Below are positions 21,401 to 36,400 of a stretch of DNA of 64,000 nt, piece after piece. This stretch comes from Cyanoderma ruficeps (taxonomy: Eukaryota > Chordata > Aves > Passeriformes > Timaliidae). The notes below the pieces were generated by a model. That model worked only from the letters and a program-made list of their open reading frames with translations, made no database searches and was not told the DNA's origin. The position numbers and the translations under genes are program-made. Position 1 is the stretch's first letter; each line of letters opens with the position of its first letter. Location: positions 5,045,468 through 5,109,467 of the forward strand of contig VZDJ01000063.1 of NCBI GenBank assembly GCA_008694505.1. Direction: 5' to 3'.

Positions 21401-24400
21401 CCCAGTTTTTGTAAGATTCCAGGCAGGATTGGCTGCTTGATTTCAATGGTCCACCACAAACAAAAGTCACTTCTGGATGTGGGAGGGGTCATGCCTGGGT
21501 TCTTCTCTGAGTTGGAGCAGGAGGACTGTCATGTGCTGCAGGAACAAGAGGGGGGCTTTGGGATCCTCCACACTGAAAACAGGACTGGGGAGATGGTGGT
21601 GGAGAAGAACATGGCTGCATTGTTCCATTTATTACCCAAAATGTTCTGTGTTTCCATGATTTTGTAGGATACTTAATGCCCATCAGGGGACAGAAGCTTG
21701 AGGTCTTGCTGCTGGATGATAAATGATGCTTCAAACATTCCAGGTTCAGCTGGTTTTTAAAGGAATTTTAGATAAGGATGTACTGCTTTCCTTGGGATCA
21801 CCTGCATTCCCTGGACACAACCAAATCTTGAGTGTCAACAGGCAGTTGAGCTGGAAAGGAACAAGTCAGCTTGTAAGCAGAGGGTTTTGCAGTTGTATGG
21901 CATGGATGCATTCTCTCTTAATTCAAACAGGGTGTGCAGAAGGGTCCTGATGCAGATTTTTGCCTGTCTCTTACCATCTGCATGTGCTTTTCTGCACATC
22001 AGCAGCTGGAGCAAGGCTGCTGTCGGATTGGAGCAGCTCTGGAAAGGTCTGTTTCAAGTTAAGGGATTCACATGTAACTGTTTCAGCAGCTTTTCCTTTG
22101 GAAAGAGACCTTGAGTCCAACTTGGTGGCTCTGAGGTAGGTGGCTTGGGGAGCTCTGCAGTTGGGAGCTGCAGGAAGAATGGAACATCTTGATTTCTGCC
22201 TGTTGCATTCCCAGAAAAGCTGTCTTGTGTGCCATAGCATCCCCATCCTGACAAGTCATGTTCTATCCTTAATTCTTGCTTGTTCAGTGACACTCTCTGT
22301 TCTTTTCATCCAGCCCTTTCCTATTCCCTATGTTCCTGAACAAAGATTTAGCCTGGTTTTCTGTCCTGAAACTCATCACCTTCCCACAGCAGCACATGGA
22401 GAGCGTTTTGTTTTCAGGTTTGACCTTAGAGCTGGGATTTTAGGGCAGATGATGGAATATTTGGCCAAACCCTTTCCAGCCTTGCCAGGATCCTGTGCCC
22501 TGCACTGGGCGATGCTGTTTCAGCCAAGCAGCAGGAGGTTTGCTGGGAATTTAAACATGGGAAAATGAGCCCTTGCCTTGTGCTGTGAAGCTTGGGGATC
22601 ACAGTCCATGGGGTACATGGACCATGTTCCATAGGTAAGATGGAACTTCATAGTTTCATCCTGTTCCAGCCACCCCAGGTGGCTGCAGTGGCAGGATGCT
22701 CTGGGAAAGCTCAGGTGCTGCAGTTGGAGCTGTGCCAGTCAAGGGGTTTTGATTTTCAGGCAGCAAAGGCTCGTTTTGTTTTAAAGGAACGTTCTTGAAA
22801 TAATGGGCTCCAGTTGTTTCTTCAATGCCAGATTTTAGGCCTTTCTGCTTCTCTTGCTTGTGTCTGTGTGTGGAAGGTGGAATCAAGCACTCGCCCTCCT
22901 GATGGCACATGGCTCAGTTGGGCTGAGGGACCTTTTCAGGGCTGGAAATGCTCTGGCTGCGGGTGCAGCTGGAGAACCTTTCCCCAGCAGAGACAAATCC
23001 CTTCTGAGAAGTTGCTGTTAAAACTAATTTGGAGGCATTTTTAAAATGTCATTTCTTCAGCTACTGCAGAAATTTGAGTTCTGCTTTTATTTTGCCTTTC
23101 CCAGAGTCAGTGCCAACCCATTGATTCAAAGAGAAGCAGTTCCAACATCTTAACTCCTGACTGCAGGAATTCCCAAGTATCACTGCCAATCCAGTTCTGC
23201 TGTCGGTTTTTCTGTGTGTAGCAACCTCCTCCTCCTCCCAGATGGGTGACTGGAGGTTTTTGGCTGGGTTGTGGTTGACCACAAAACTAATTTGTTTTTC
23301 AAAAGGAAGATAAAGACCTTGAAGATGCTGGTTCAGTGCTCAGAAAGAACAAAGCCTAGACGGGAGTGCCACAAACCCACATGAAATGGGAAGGGGTGGA
23401 AAACCACACCTGACTATCAGCTGTTGGTATTTCTTGCTTTAGGCAACGCCGATGATGGCGGGGGTTTGTTTGTGAGGAGGCTGTGGTTTGAGCTGCTCTG
23501 TGATGTAAACAATCTGTTTGTAAATCTTGCATGGAGTATTTGTTTAAGGCAGGAAAAGCTGCTCCAGCAAAGCTCTCTCGCTGTGATCTAGTGTGAGCTG
23601 CTGGATGTTAGAGGGTTTCAGCCCGGATTCCATCCTTGGCTCCAGAGGGTGGAGTGGCTGTCTGTGATTCGGAGATGTCAGATGATGCAGCATTGGTGCA
23701 TTTCATAGCAACCAGCCAACCATCCACCTTCAGAGCAGCTTTGCCTTTGATTTGAGCTGACAAGAAGGATGGAGAGGGACTTTCTACAAGGGCCTGGAGT
23801 GGCAGGACAAGTGGAAATGTCTTCCCAGTGACCAGGCAAGGCTAGGTTGGATATTTGGAAAAAAATCTTCTGTGTGAGGGTGGGGAGGTCCTGGCACAGG
23901 GTGCCCAGAGAATCTGTGGCTGGAAGTGTCCAAGGTCAGGCTGGACAGGGCTTGGAGCAGCCTGGGATAGTGGAAGGTGTCCCTGTCCAGGGCAGGGAGG
24001 GTTGGAACAAGATGAGCTTTAAGGTTGCTTCCAAACCAATTCCATGACTCTGAGTTTCTATTTCTTTTGAATGTGGTTTATCTTTATCTTGAGTTTATCT
24101 CAGTCCCAGCTCCCCGTGCCATTAACTCCCCGGGCTGTGATGTGTAGAGGTGTTCAAGTTACCTCCTGTTCTTCCCTTGGCTTAAATAGATTCAGATGTG
24201 CTGAATTTTCCAGGCTGGGCTGTTCCTTGCCATTCCTTGAATCCTTCCCAGCAGCCCAGCTTCCCACTGAAGGATCTCGTCTGCTCCTGTAGGTGGGAGC
24301 AACTCTTTTGTTGACATTTATAGCTGGGAAAAATAAATCCTTCAGTGACAAAGAGCAGATTTAATTGTTTCAATCCTTTCTGGGCTTGTGGCAGAGGAGC

Positions 24401-27400
24401 ATTTCTGGGATATGAGTGTCAAGTGGAATGAACCCTCTTGGATTTGCTCTCAGGCAGGGTGTTTGCAGAGTGCTGTTGAATTGCACATGCAGGATGAGTG
24501 TCTTTAGGATCCGGTGGCTTCTGCAGCCATGTCGTGTGTCTGCAATCCTCTGGTCTGATTGTTCTGGTGTACCTGGGCCATCCACTGCTCGTTCCTTGGG
24601 TGCAGAATGATTCCCACAGGGAGCTGGGAGGTTATCTTGTTGAGACAGAAACAGTTGATGGTCAGGAACTCATTGCAGGAAGACAGATCTGCGAAACATG
24701 AGCATTAAATCTCATTTAGGGAGATTTGTGGACATTAAACCCTAGATTGGGCACACACCTTTTTTCCTGTAGTGCTCTCTGACTCTGGAGAACTTGGGAA
24801 GATGTTAAAAACCCTCCTGATTCTTGCTTCAAGCACTGTCACAAGGGCAGATGCCTGCTCACCTCCCTCTTGCTGAGTGTGTAAATTTGGGAGCCAGGCA
24901 GACAATGCTTTCTGGACTGCTGTGGTCTCACCTATTACCGACCCTTTCACCACTAGTGGTGAAAATTTGGGTTTGAGCCACTTGTGTATTTCAGCTCCAG
25001 CTTTTCCCATGGATTTAGGGATTGGTCTCCCCGGTGATGTTTTTGCAGCACAGTTGAAATGTCCTGGACTTTCCTCTGGAGCCCACAGGATCACACACGG
25101 CTGGGATGCTGTTGGATGTCAAGTGTTTCAGGGTTCTGAACTACACAGGTCATTTCCCATGTTGATGCTTTCTGCCACTTCAGTGAAGCTCATTTTGGAG
25201 AGCTTCCAAAATGACCTTCGCTGAAGTTTGGAGTTTTCAGCTTGGAGTTTTCCTTCCCACCCGTGGAATGATTTGTGCTGCTCTTCCTCTGCTGGATGGG
25301 CTTGTGGTGTCACTCCATTCACTTGAGAGTGAGGACCCACAGGGATTTGAGTCTGTGGTCTCTTGAGGCTTGTGTAGATGTGACTTCTTGAGCACATCTC
25401 AGACCTCTTTTCATCCAGGCTGTTGCAGTTTGGGTTTTTCTTCAAAGTCTGGTTTTGTGAGTGGTGTAATGATGTTCATCCTGATCACAGTAGATGTGTG
25501 AAACTTCAAGTTTGGTTTTTTGGAATAAGCTGGTTTCTGAAGGCAAGATAACCTACTCAGTGTGTATTTCATTGCTTCAAAGTAATGTTTGAAGGGGTCA
25601 TGCCAGGAGCAGGTTGAACCTTACTCAGGCATCTCGTCCAGTTAGGCTGGATATCAGAAAAAGGTTCTTTCCCCAGAGGGTGGTTGGGTACCTACACAGA
25701 CTTCCCAGGGAATGGTGATGGCCCTGACCCTGCAGGAGCTCCAGGAGCATTTGAGCAACACCCTCAGGTGGGATTGTTGGGGTGTCTGGGCAGGGCAGGA
25801 GTTGGACTGGATGATCCTTGTGGGTCCCTTCCAACTCAGGATATTCTGGGATTCAGTGATCTCTGCAAGCTGAGCTCTGTCTGGAGGACCTTCCCTACAT
25901 CTAAACTCTTTCCAAAATCCTTGGCTTGGTGGGTCTGGAGGAGGGTTGTGTTTCTCTGCCTTCTCAAGCTCTAACAAGTTCATTCCTATTCTTTCCATCC
26001 AGTGCTGGCTTAAGAAAACCAGGAGCTCAGAGCACCAAGAGACAGAGGTGCCCAGCTGCCAGCCTTTCTGCAGGCAGTGCTGCAGTCTCCTCTCTAGGGG
26101 TCAGGCTTAATTAACAACAAATCCCTGAGAGGGGTCTGAGCATCCTCAGCATTCTGATAGCAGCAGTGGAGCATCCTCCCAGGTTGTGGATCTGAGCCTG
26201 CAGCACTGTGGGGTCTGCTGCCACAGCCCCACACGTCACTGGTTTCCTCACCCTGATGGGACACAGCCTGTTAAACCCCAGCTTCGTTTGCTCTTGGCTG
26301 CTGGCAAAGTCTTGTCTCATGGGGGCTGACCTCTGCAATTTTCTGTGGAGCTTCTCTTAATAATTCCTGTCCAGGCAAGAGGGGTTTTTTTTATTATTAT
26401 TGTATTTAATTGTGATTTAGAAATTGGCAGTGGTGGCTGTGAGTTTTTGTTCGGTTCCAGCTCTCCCGTGTCTGCCCTGCCTCAGCTGATACCCCCCTGC
26501 CTGTGCTGCCAGGGTGGCTTTGCTTCTTTGTTGTCCAAAGAGAGCTCTGCTTCTTGCCTCAAGACAGTCAACTTGTCTATATTTACCCCACCAACCCTTC
26601 TCCCCTCAGGGCATTCCCATCACTTTTCTACTGTACAGGAGCCAAATCCTTCAGGAAGTCCTTGTGTGTTTAGGTAAATCAGGATACAACCAAGGCCTTG
26701 CTCTTGGATGTAGAGAGTAACTCACTGCTAGAGCTGTCGTGTCCCCAGGGCCGTGTCCCCGTGGCCATGTCCCCATGGCTGTGCTCAGGCAGATGTGCAG
26801 CCAGCTGTGGGGCTGGAGCCTTTGCAGACTGGGCTGTGGCAGCTCCTGGGACTGACCCTGAGCTCTGGGGCCCTGTTTGGGTGCTGGGCTTTCGTTCTGC
26901 AGAAGGTCATTCCTATGTGGGTCCTCATGCTGGAGATACATTGATGTCATCAGCTGCCTTCCTGCAGTGGTGTGTGGCTCTCCCAAGAGTTTGAGGTGCT
27001 GCTCTTCTCATTTTATTTTGGATAAACCACAGAAATGAAGCGTGTTGAGGCAATACCCCATGTAAGTCTTGTATTCTCCCACCTTGCACATAGCTTTTAA
27101 CCTAAAAGTTGATGAGCTGAAGCTATTACACAGATTTGTTACTTTTTGCTCTCAGGAACTTAAAAATGGAGACTTCAAGACCTTTCACTGCCCCCTACAA
27201 TCACTCCAGGCTTCAAAAGCTGTTTCTTTTGTCCCAGTGTAGTTTCATCTTGTGTTTCCTGTGAGGATCCTGGCATGATGAGGGAGGGAGCTGTTGGGCA
27301 CTGCTGTTCTTAATTCAGGATATAAAGCTGAGAGCTCCCCTCCGTTAAGTAAAAGAGCATCTTTGAAGCTGAGTGTTGTGCTCAGTGGTGCTCTGGGACA

Positions 27401-30400
27401 TCAGGACCCCTTTAGGCTGCTATCAGTGAATCAACTTAAACAGATGAATGTGGACACAGCCACAGGCCACCTAACTGCTCTGCAGAACCCATAGCTTCTC
27501 CCTGAGTAAGAGCACGTCTCAGATCAGGGATCTGGAATTCCGTGTTGGATAACCTCAGGTTATATATAAAAAGCTTGCTGTAGTCTGGTTCTCCCTCATC
27601 TTATTTTTTTGCTGGAAGGGGGACTGTGTCTGCAGCCTTCCTAAAGGTTTTTCTCATCCTCATCCTGCAGTTCCTGCAGAGCTCCAGGTTCTTCGGTGGC
27701 TTCACTTGTAGAGATGAGGACTCGTGAGTTAGAAATGGTGAGAAAATCCACTTTGAGCTTTGTGACTGTCTCCTCCTTTGCTTTTCCTAATTATAAATTA
27801 AGCGGGGATAATATGTGTTCGTGTTGCAGGCAGTGTTGCAGAACAATAAGCAAAAGCCTCGGTCTCTTCCAGTCTGAGCAGTCACTGGGCAGTGATCAGG
27901 TCTGTTTTCAGTTACTTGTCCTAAATTTCCTGCTTTCTGTATCTGTATCAATATGTGTATGTGCACTTCAGGAACCACGGAGCAGGAGTTGGGCTGGACA
28001 CCAGGAGGAGTAGAGGAGATGCGTAAGAAAAAAAAACCAAACCAGATCTTAGATCTTGGCGATCAGAATAACCTGGTGAGAGAAAGGTTAAGGATTATAA
28101 AATGTCCAGATTTCCTGAGGTCTGAGCAATTATTTAGGTCTTACCAGGCTCTCTGGAGAAGAGAAGCCTGTGGGCTTACATGGAACAAGGCTGATTTGTG
28201 ATATTTGGAGGGAACATCGGGAGAAGTTGTAGGGACTGCCTGTTCAGAGACACTGGGGAGAACCTCCAAGAAGAAAGAGCTAGCAGGAATCTTGATTCTC
28301 CAGCACACAAGACCAAGGAGTCACCAACAGCTTAGCCTCAGGCCTTTTGGTGCTTTGGAAAGCCCTATGTTTGCGATTATGTCCCTCAAATTTTAGGATG
28401 TCTGCTTCCAGAAGTGGAGGTAACACAGCCAGGTTAGCATCTGGGCTATATCCCCAAAAGTATCTTGACCTTTAAGGGTAATGAGCAGTCACACTATTGC
28501 TCATTTATTTTCATCCCCCTTCCTGTGTTGTACCCTTTAGTTTTCCTACTAGTCTGTATTGACTTGCTGCTAAATTATTTTGATAGTAAAATAAGGCAGA
28601 TTGCAGCCTGACTGAAATAATTAATTACTACTAGGCTGCTACCTAGTGTGGGATCCTCCATGACCCCATTGATGGGGAGAGATGTTTGAAGCACATGCTG
28701 AAAATAGGGTGTGAAAATAGAGTGGCTGAGGGTGTGGGGCATTCCCAGAGGGCTTGGCCAAGCGTAGGGATGCTTTGGAAACAGTTTGTTTCACTTGAAG
28801 GCTGCCAATAAATTCAGCTGGAGGCTCTAAATCCACGTTTAACTCCTATGGATAAGCCGGGCCAGGTACAAGAACTGGGGTTTGGGAAATACGTTTTAAG
28901 AAATCTGACTTGGGTGGATTGTAGAAAGAGTCTGGGAGTGAAATGACTTTGCCCTTATCAGTGAGATTTGAGCTGAAAGGAGAGAAATTGGAGTGAGAAA
29001 GCTGAATTCTAACAACCAAATGTATCTGTACCCCAGCCTGAGGGAACCCTCTTTGCACCAGCGAACTCTCTTTGATACCAACAGGTTTCTAGGCTGGGTT
29101 TTTGGTTCTAGGTTGCCATAGCAGGTTGTTTTCCACCCTGCTCACAGACAGAGTTAAAGTGTGCTGGTGTCCATCCAAAGAGGACCTGCCTGTTTATCCT
29201 GAGGTAGTTATGGCAAAAGTGGGAAGGGTTCCACCTTCAACTGTGGAATAACTCATGCCTGTTGCTGCCTGTGTGTTTATATGGGTTATTTTTTTTATTT
29301 TGTGTTATTTTCGTGTGTTTTTGTTTAAAACAGCAGTGTAATACTGACTTGCTGCTTAGCGGTTTTGCTTCTGCCCCCAGGGCTGTGAATCTCAGGAGGA
29401 AACTGGTTAGAAATGTATCCCTTTGCTGCTGATGCTGTTAAACCAGTGTATGAGGAGCATTAGGTAGGTTCCAGCTTTCTGGAGTTTTAAAAGTTCCTTT
29501 CTTTGGGGGGGAAAAAAACCAAGTAGTTTTTGTAATGATTTGTCCATTACAGTCCTCCTGCAGAAAGCCAGGTAGCAGGACTAGTCCTTCCCAAATTAAT
29601 GCCTCTCGTGAATTCCGGAGACAGCTTTGCCATTCAAGTCAGAACCTCAGCAATCTGGGAAATTTAATTTCTAAAAAAGTTAATGTTTTCTAGCAGTTTA
29701 CCAATCTGAAAAAAATACCCAAGACCCAGCAAACCTGGGGCATATCATTGTCTTTCAAAATCAGAGCAATGGTAGAATTAAAACCATATTGAGGGTTGTG
29801 TAGAAAGGTTTTAGGTTTTTTTTACTCCCAAGCAGTTGTCTTTTGCTCCAGATGAGGGGGAAAACATGGATGGAACCACGTTTTGGAACCATCCATTGGC
29901 TTATCTAGCAGCAATGAAGTGGCTTAGCCCTTGAGGAGAGATGTCAGAGGGGTCACCAGCACTGGGTGAGGCTTTGGCACCTGTGTGGGAGGTTCTGCTG
30001 CTGCTCTGTTTGAGAGGCTGCTCACACCGAGCCACCTCAGTGCTGTTACTTACTTGATACTTGATATCAAAGTCTGGGAACTGGGAGCATTATTGATTTG
30101 ACCTCTTTTAAATTTCAGCAGCTTCACAAGAGACAGAGTGAGTTAGTAAGGAATGCAAAAATATGTAAGTAATAAATATTTTCCTAGCTGAATAGCTTAG
30201 GCATATTCATTTTGTACCTTGTGTCTTCTTACCACAGTAAGGAAGGTTGGACTGTCTTTGCTTTTGGGGGAAATCTTTCTGTTTTCCTTTCTCTTTCCTC
30301 CCTGCTTCCCCCTCTCCAAGCTGTGGGCACAACACCAGCTCTGCTTTCTCCTCCTCATATTAGGTGTGCATTTTCCTGGCTGATTGGTGTCTCTGACTGG

Positions 30401-33400
30401 GGGGCTCTTGGTATTTTTATTTTATTTTATTTTTTCCCTGCATCCATAAGAGATCCAGGGATTTTATTTTATTTTATTTTATTTTAAGTGAGAAAGAGAA
30501 TAAATCACCCAAGTTAAATCTGAGGAATCTGTAGCTGCTACACGACTTGTCCTGTGTCATTGATGTTAACGCTAAGCGGGAATGTCGAATATACATGACG
30601 CTTCCTGGTGGGTGTAGATTAATTTGGGAGCATTGCTCCTGAGCGTGGGGCAAATATGACCAACAGAAAGAACCCCCAAAGCCCTAAACTCTGCCTGTGT
30701 GACTGTCTGTGAGTGCCTGTGTGCTCCTCCAGCCCCACACCCCCTGACTGAGCTTGCTTGTCTCTCTCAGACCCTCCGCAGGTGCTACAGCCGCGTGAAG
30801 GAGCACGGCGTTGGCAAGAGGAAAAGCAGCTACACGTTCGAACAGCTGGAGCAGGTGTTTGGGCAGGGAGGATGGGACTCCCAGCCCTGCCAGCCCGTCC
30901 TCATCAACAGCAGCGGCCTGTACCAGGAGCTGGAGTCGGATGGCAGCACGATGGAGGAATACTCTCAGGAGGATTGGGGAAACCACAGTCAGGATCTTCA
31001 CTGCTACCAGACCGGCGAGCAGGAATTGGGTGAGAAATCCCGTCTTGGCACATCTCCATCCTTGGGTTTTACCTGTGCTCGTTGCTGTCTGGCACACACA
31101 TATCTCTGTACCAGCTTTCACCTCTCAGACAGAATGTGCTCACAGTGCTAAACACATCCTTGGGGAGAAAAGAGACAGAAATTCCACAATTAATCAAAAG
31201 CAAGCCATGGTTCTTGAAGTATTTTAAGATCAGGACTGGAGAGAAAAAGAGTTATTTGGCCAGAAACACCAGAGCTGACACCTTCCCTGTCTCTCCTTTC
31301 ACTGTCAGTTTTACTTTCCCTCATGGGATTCAAGAGGTATTTTCCCTTTCAGTGGTACCTGGGTGTTAACATTCAAATACCATTTGCTTAAATTGTGAAC
31401 GAGGCTTCAGCCTGCTGCTGGCAACACCAACAACTGTAAAAAAATGTTGCTCTTTCTTATTTACCTCGATATATTAATATTAAACACCTCGATATATTAA
31501 TATTAAACCCCTCGATATATTAATACTAAACATGTCAATATATTTATATCCAGGGGTGTGGCCTTTTTTAAATGAAAAAATAGCAAGCAAGCTCACACTC
31601 GATGTTTGAGACCTAAACCAAACTTCTTCACATGCTTTTCTTGCCTGAATTATTGCTGTTTCTGCCTAAAAGTCAATATTTTAATTAATTTAGGGGTTAA
31701 ATTGTTGCCCATGGCTTTTTGAACTTTTTTAAACAGATCAGGGTACCACATCCTTGATAGAAAACACTGCAGTCTGAGTAGTTCTGGGGAGAAGTGGGTT
31801 TCTTGAGGCAAATTTCTCTCAAGCTACTGCTGTTACGGGTGTGTGTTCCTCCCTTGCCTGAGCAGGGTTTTGTTTCACAGCAAAAGCTTTAAGTTGATCA
31901 GATCCAATGGAGACACAGGTGAAGAAGGTGAATAGTGTAAAGGCTTTTTTCCCGTTTGTAGGATGAAAGAGGGAGAGGAGATGCAGTCGAGTGTCTGTAC
32001 ACATCTGTGTTTGGGGGCCTGGTGAGTCAGGATGCTTTGAAAGAGCCTTAGATCGCAAGTTTAATGTTAAAATTTGCAAGTTGGCTGTTCACCGCATTCC
32101 TGATCCTCAGACTCCTTCCCTGGGGGATTTAAAAGTCAGAAATATGTGGGAGAGAAACAGTGGGGAGAAGAAAACGTTACAAAATGTATGTAAATGATGG
32201 CTAATTCTGTCTGGTGTGGCTGGTTATGGTGAGTCAAGCCGGGATCTCCTGGTTTGTCACCAGTTTCGGGGACGTTTTCGTGCGCTTGGGCTGACGATGC
32301 CCTTCACGCTCAGAAGTTGTGAGCAAAGCACTTGGCACACAAGGCCTGAATTGAACACAGATGCAGTTCTGCTGCTGCTGCTTCCTCTTCAAATGGGCAA
32401 TTAGAAGCAGAATTGCTTTTTCTTTTTTTTTTTTTTTTCCTTGAAACAATGTAGTTTGCGATTCTGTCAATGTGTGATTTAATAGGAGGGATTGGAGCCT
32501 GAAAGGTTTTGCACTTGCAGAGAGAGATTCAGATCATAACTGACCATATCTCTTCCAAATCAAAGAAAAACCCAATCAATTAATTACAGAGGGTGTAGGA
32601 GCTGGAGCTGTCTCATGCAGAACTCCAGCAGACTGCCTGGCTTAGGAAACAACTCAGATTAATTTTTATTTAATTTCAACCTCTTAAAAAAAAAAAAAGC
32701 CTTAAGAACATTATTTAAAATCTAATTATGTGTTGGAATTTTACCTTTCAGATGAAATGCCTACCACGAAAAGAACATTAAAGATAAAACAGGAATCTTC
32801 GGAAGACACGCAGTAAGTAATTTATGAATGTTTTACCCTGGAATGTATTTCCCTGGGGATGTTGTGCAGGAGGGGAGGATATTTGAAACTTCTGTTTATA
32901 ATTATAAATACATTGTGCAAGACTATTCATACAGTTGAATCTGCTTTATGCATTATTCCCATTACCTCAGAACAGCTGAAAAGCTTCACAACTCTGTTTC
33001 TCCTCGGCTTTGCCATTCAGCAAAGAAAACGAGACTTACCACATGGATGTGAGGAATTAAACCACGGATAGAATCCACGAGAACAGCGTCCTGCTTTGGT
33101 GGGAAGGCATGCCAAAGCTTGGGAGACTCTGATTTTCATTTTTATAACTTTGCAGACCTTACTTGTAACCTTTTGGCTGGGTTTAATCTAACAAACACTG
33201 GAGCCTTTTGAATGCTTTGAGCATGTGGCTCTCCCTTGCCTCTCCAACAATAACACAGAGCATTCCCAAAAATGAAAGGAATTGTGCTGTATTTACTCTG
33301 TCCAGGGCTGCTTTCTGCCAGCCTTTAGGGGTGGTTGTGGATCTGTCTGAGCCCAGGTTCACAGATCCTTTGGGGTTCCACACAGGAGCTCCCACACCAC

Positions 33401-36400
33401 TGGGTTTTAATGTCACGGGGGTTTTCCGTGGTAGAAAATCAGCTGCTGGAGGGTAGGAGGTCAGCACCACTGGGAACAGCAACCAAACATCCCTGATGAG
33501 TCACACAGAACAAAGATTTTGTACTGTAACTCGATGAAAAAAAAATCCTCTAAAAAAGTAACATAAATATAAATAAGTAGAAATAGAAATATATTTAAAG
33601 TAAAATGACTTAAGAAAATAAAAATATTTTTAAAAGGAAAATAATTTCCACGGCAGTGGTGTAGCTTTGACAGACTCCTCACTTCAGGTGGGTATTCACA
33701 TAGCCAAAGGTGACTTTTTTCTTCACATGGAGCAAATTTAGTTTAACAACTCAGGGGCAACCTGGACAAAATATCTTTTTTCAGTATAAACTTTCTTACT
33801 GCCTCTTTGAACAGTTTCTTGGTGCTGTTCTGGAGTAATTTTACCTTTAAGGAGCTCCTTAGCAGATAGTCCTGAATTTTCTGAGGTGAAGGCTTGGACC
33901 ACGTGAATCTTCTCTTTCAAATTTTAATGCGTTAATGAACAGCTGAATTAGATCTTGGTAAATGAGACCTTTCAGAGTTTTATGTTCATTTTTCCCCCCA
34001 AATTCCCTCTAAAATGCAGTGGAGTCTGAACTCTGGGGCATTTTGTGAAGCGTGCCAGCCATAAACTCGTCCTACGTGCAGAGTGGAAGCACAGAGCATT
34101 TTCCAATGCACAGATTTGCTGAAAGCTGCTTTTCCCCTTGTCTGTGAGGAGAAGGAACTTGTAAACTCTGACTCAGTAGGTTAAAAGCAGTCAGAAGATG
34201 CACAGCTGATACAAAGATAAGCTGGGTATTTATTTTTTATCTTAAAAAAATAAAATTTCATCTAAAAGCTGCAGTAGATAAGTAGTTGTCAAACTCTTTC
34301 ATCTCTTTGCACAGCATTTTAAAATGCAGATAGCCTAGTTCAAAGATGGGTTCATCTGCCTTCTTGGTCAAGGGCAGATTTTCAGCAGAAATTGTCTCCA
34401 GAAATCGTTCAAATCCTGGTGAAACTTGCGGTGTGCCTTTGCACACAGAGAAACAGAATTCTAGAGTGGTTTGAGTTGGAAGGAGTCTTAAAGGTCATCT
34501 CATTCCAACCCCTTGCCATGGACAAGGACATGGACAACCTTCCCCTAGACCAGATTGATCAAAGCCCTGTCCAACCTGGCCTTGGACATTCCTCGGGATC
34601 CAGGGACAGCCACAGCTGCTCTGGGCACCCTGTGCCAGGGCCTGCCCACCCTCACAGAGAAGAATTTTTTCCCAGTATCCCATCTGACCCTGCCCTCTGG
34701 CAGTGGGAAGCCATTCCCTGTGTCCTGTCACTCCATCCCGTGTCCCCAGTCCCTCTCCAGCTCTCCTGGAGCCCCTTTAGGCCCTGGCAGGGGCTCTGAG
34801 CTCTCCCTGGAGCTTCTCCTCTCCAGGTGAGCACCCCCAGCTCTCCCAGCCTGGCTCCAGAGCAGAGGGGCTCTGGCCCTGGGAGCATCTCCGTGGCCTC
34901 CTCTGGACTGGCTCCAGCAGCTCCAGGTCCTTCCTGTGCTGGGAGCCCTGAGCTGGATTCAGCTCTGCAGGTGGGGCCTCACCTGAGGGGGCCGAGGGGC
35001 AGAATCCCCCCCTCCCCTGCTGCCCCCGCTGGGGGATCAGCCCAGCACAGGGGGGCTCTGGGCCAGGGCCTGTCCAGCTCTCACCCACCAGCACCACAAG
35101 GGCTTCTCCCAGAGCTGCTCTCCATCCCTTCATCCCCAGCCTGGGCTGATCCTGGGGTTGCCCTGATCCAGGTGCAGCACCTGCCCTTGGCCTTGTTGAA
35201 CCTCATGAGATTCCCCAGGGTCACTGACTGGGCTTGTCATGATCCCTCTGGATTCCACGCCTTCCCTCAGCCATGGAGCAGGAGCACGTGGAAAGCGAGC
35301 ACGTTGCTGCAGGTCACAGGGCAGGTGTGTGTGAAAGCCAAGAGGTGTTTAAACCCCACCACTGGTGTCTCGTTCTCCCCTCAGATCCCCAAGGACCCAA
35401 CGCAGCGATGGCTCCGGGAACTGCTGAACTGAACCAGGGCTGGGTTAATATTTGTGCTGTTTGGTTGTGCTCAGAACTGGCACTTCTTTGCCATCAGCTC
35501 GTATAGCCAAGGGCTGTGGGCACAGGAATGGATGTGAGCAAAGGAGGAAACAAGGGATAGGGAATGTCTGCACCAGGTTCCCCAAGTACCAGTTAATAAA
35601 TATGGTTGAGTGGAGGAGGGCTGGAGGAAAATAAGGTGTAACAGAGCCCCAAAACACTGAAAGGGCTGGGGAAAAGTGGGTTATAAATGGAGGAAAAAAG
35701 ACCAATTGCAGCTTTAGGGATTTAGTGGGCATCCTTTAGATAGCTTTTAGTTACAGCAAGTGTACAACCTGCCTGTGTGTCAGAGGACAGAAATCCCATC
35801 TCTTCTGAACTTCCCAACAGTGTGGGACAGCACAGCTGCCCCCACTGAGGCAGTGTGTCTCCAAGTGACACAGAGAGCCATGGGCTGCTCGAGGGGGACA
35901 TGGTAAAGGTGCTGCAAAGGCCAGAGCCCCTCTGCTCTGGAGCCAGGCTGGGAGAGCTGGGAGTGTTTACCTGGAGGAGAAAAGGCTCCAGGGAGAGCTC
36001 AGAGCCTCTTCCAGTGCCTAAAGATGCTCCCGGAGAGCTGGAGAGTGACCTGGGACAGGAGACAGGGAATGGCTTCCCACAGGCAGAGGACAGGGTCAGA
36101 TGCAATATGGGGAAGGAATTGTTCCCTGGGAGGGTGATGAGGCCCTGGCACAGGGTGCCCAGTGGTTGTCCCTGGATCCCTGGGAGTGTCCAAGGCCAGG
36201 CTGGACAGGGCTTGGATCAACCTGGGATAGTGGAAGGTGTTCATGTCTATGGCAGGGATGGGAATGAGATGAGCTTTTTAGGTCCCTTGCAGGCCTGAGC
36301 GTTCTGAGTCTGTGACACAGAGGGACTTCACACCTTTCACTTTGTTTTTGACAGTACAAGAAGCAAAGGGCAATAGGTAACCTGTGTCCATGTCCCATCC

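Noticed and set aside
30412..30485. ATTTT runs as a retroposon poly-A tail (complement)
   Set aside because: No adjacent LINE or SINE body or target-site duplication seen; simple microsatellite is enough.
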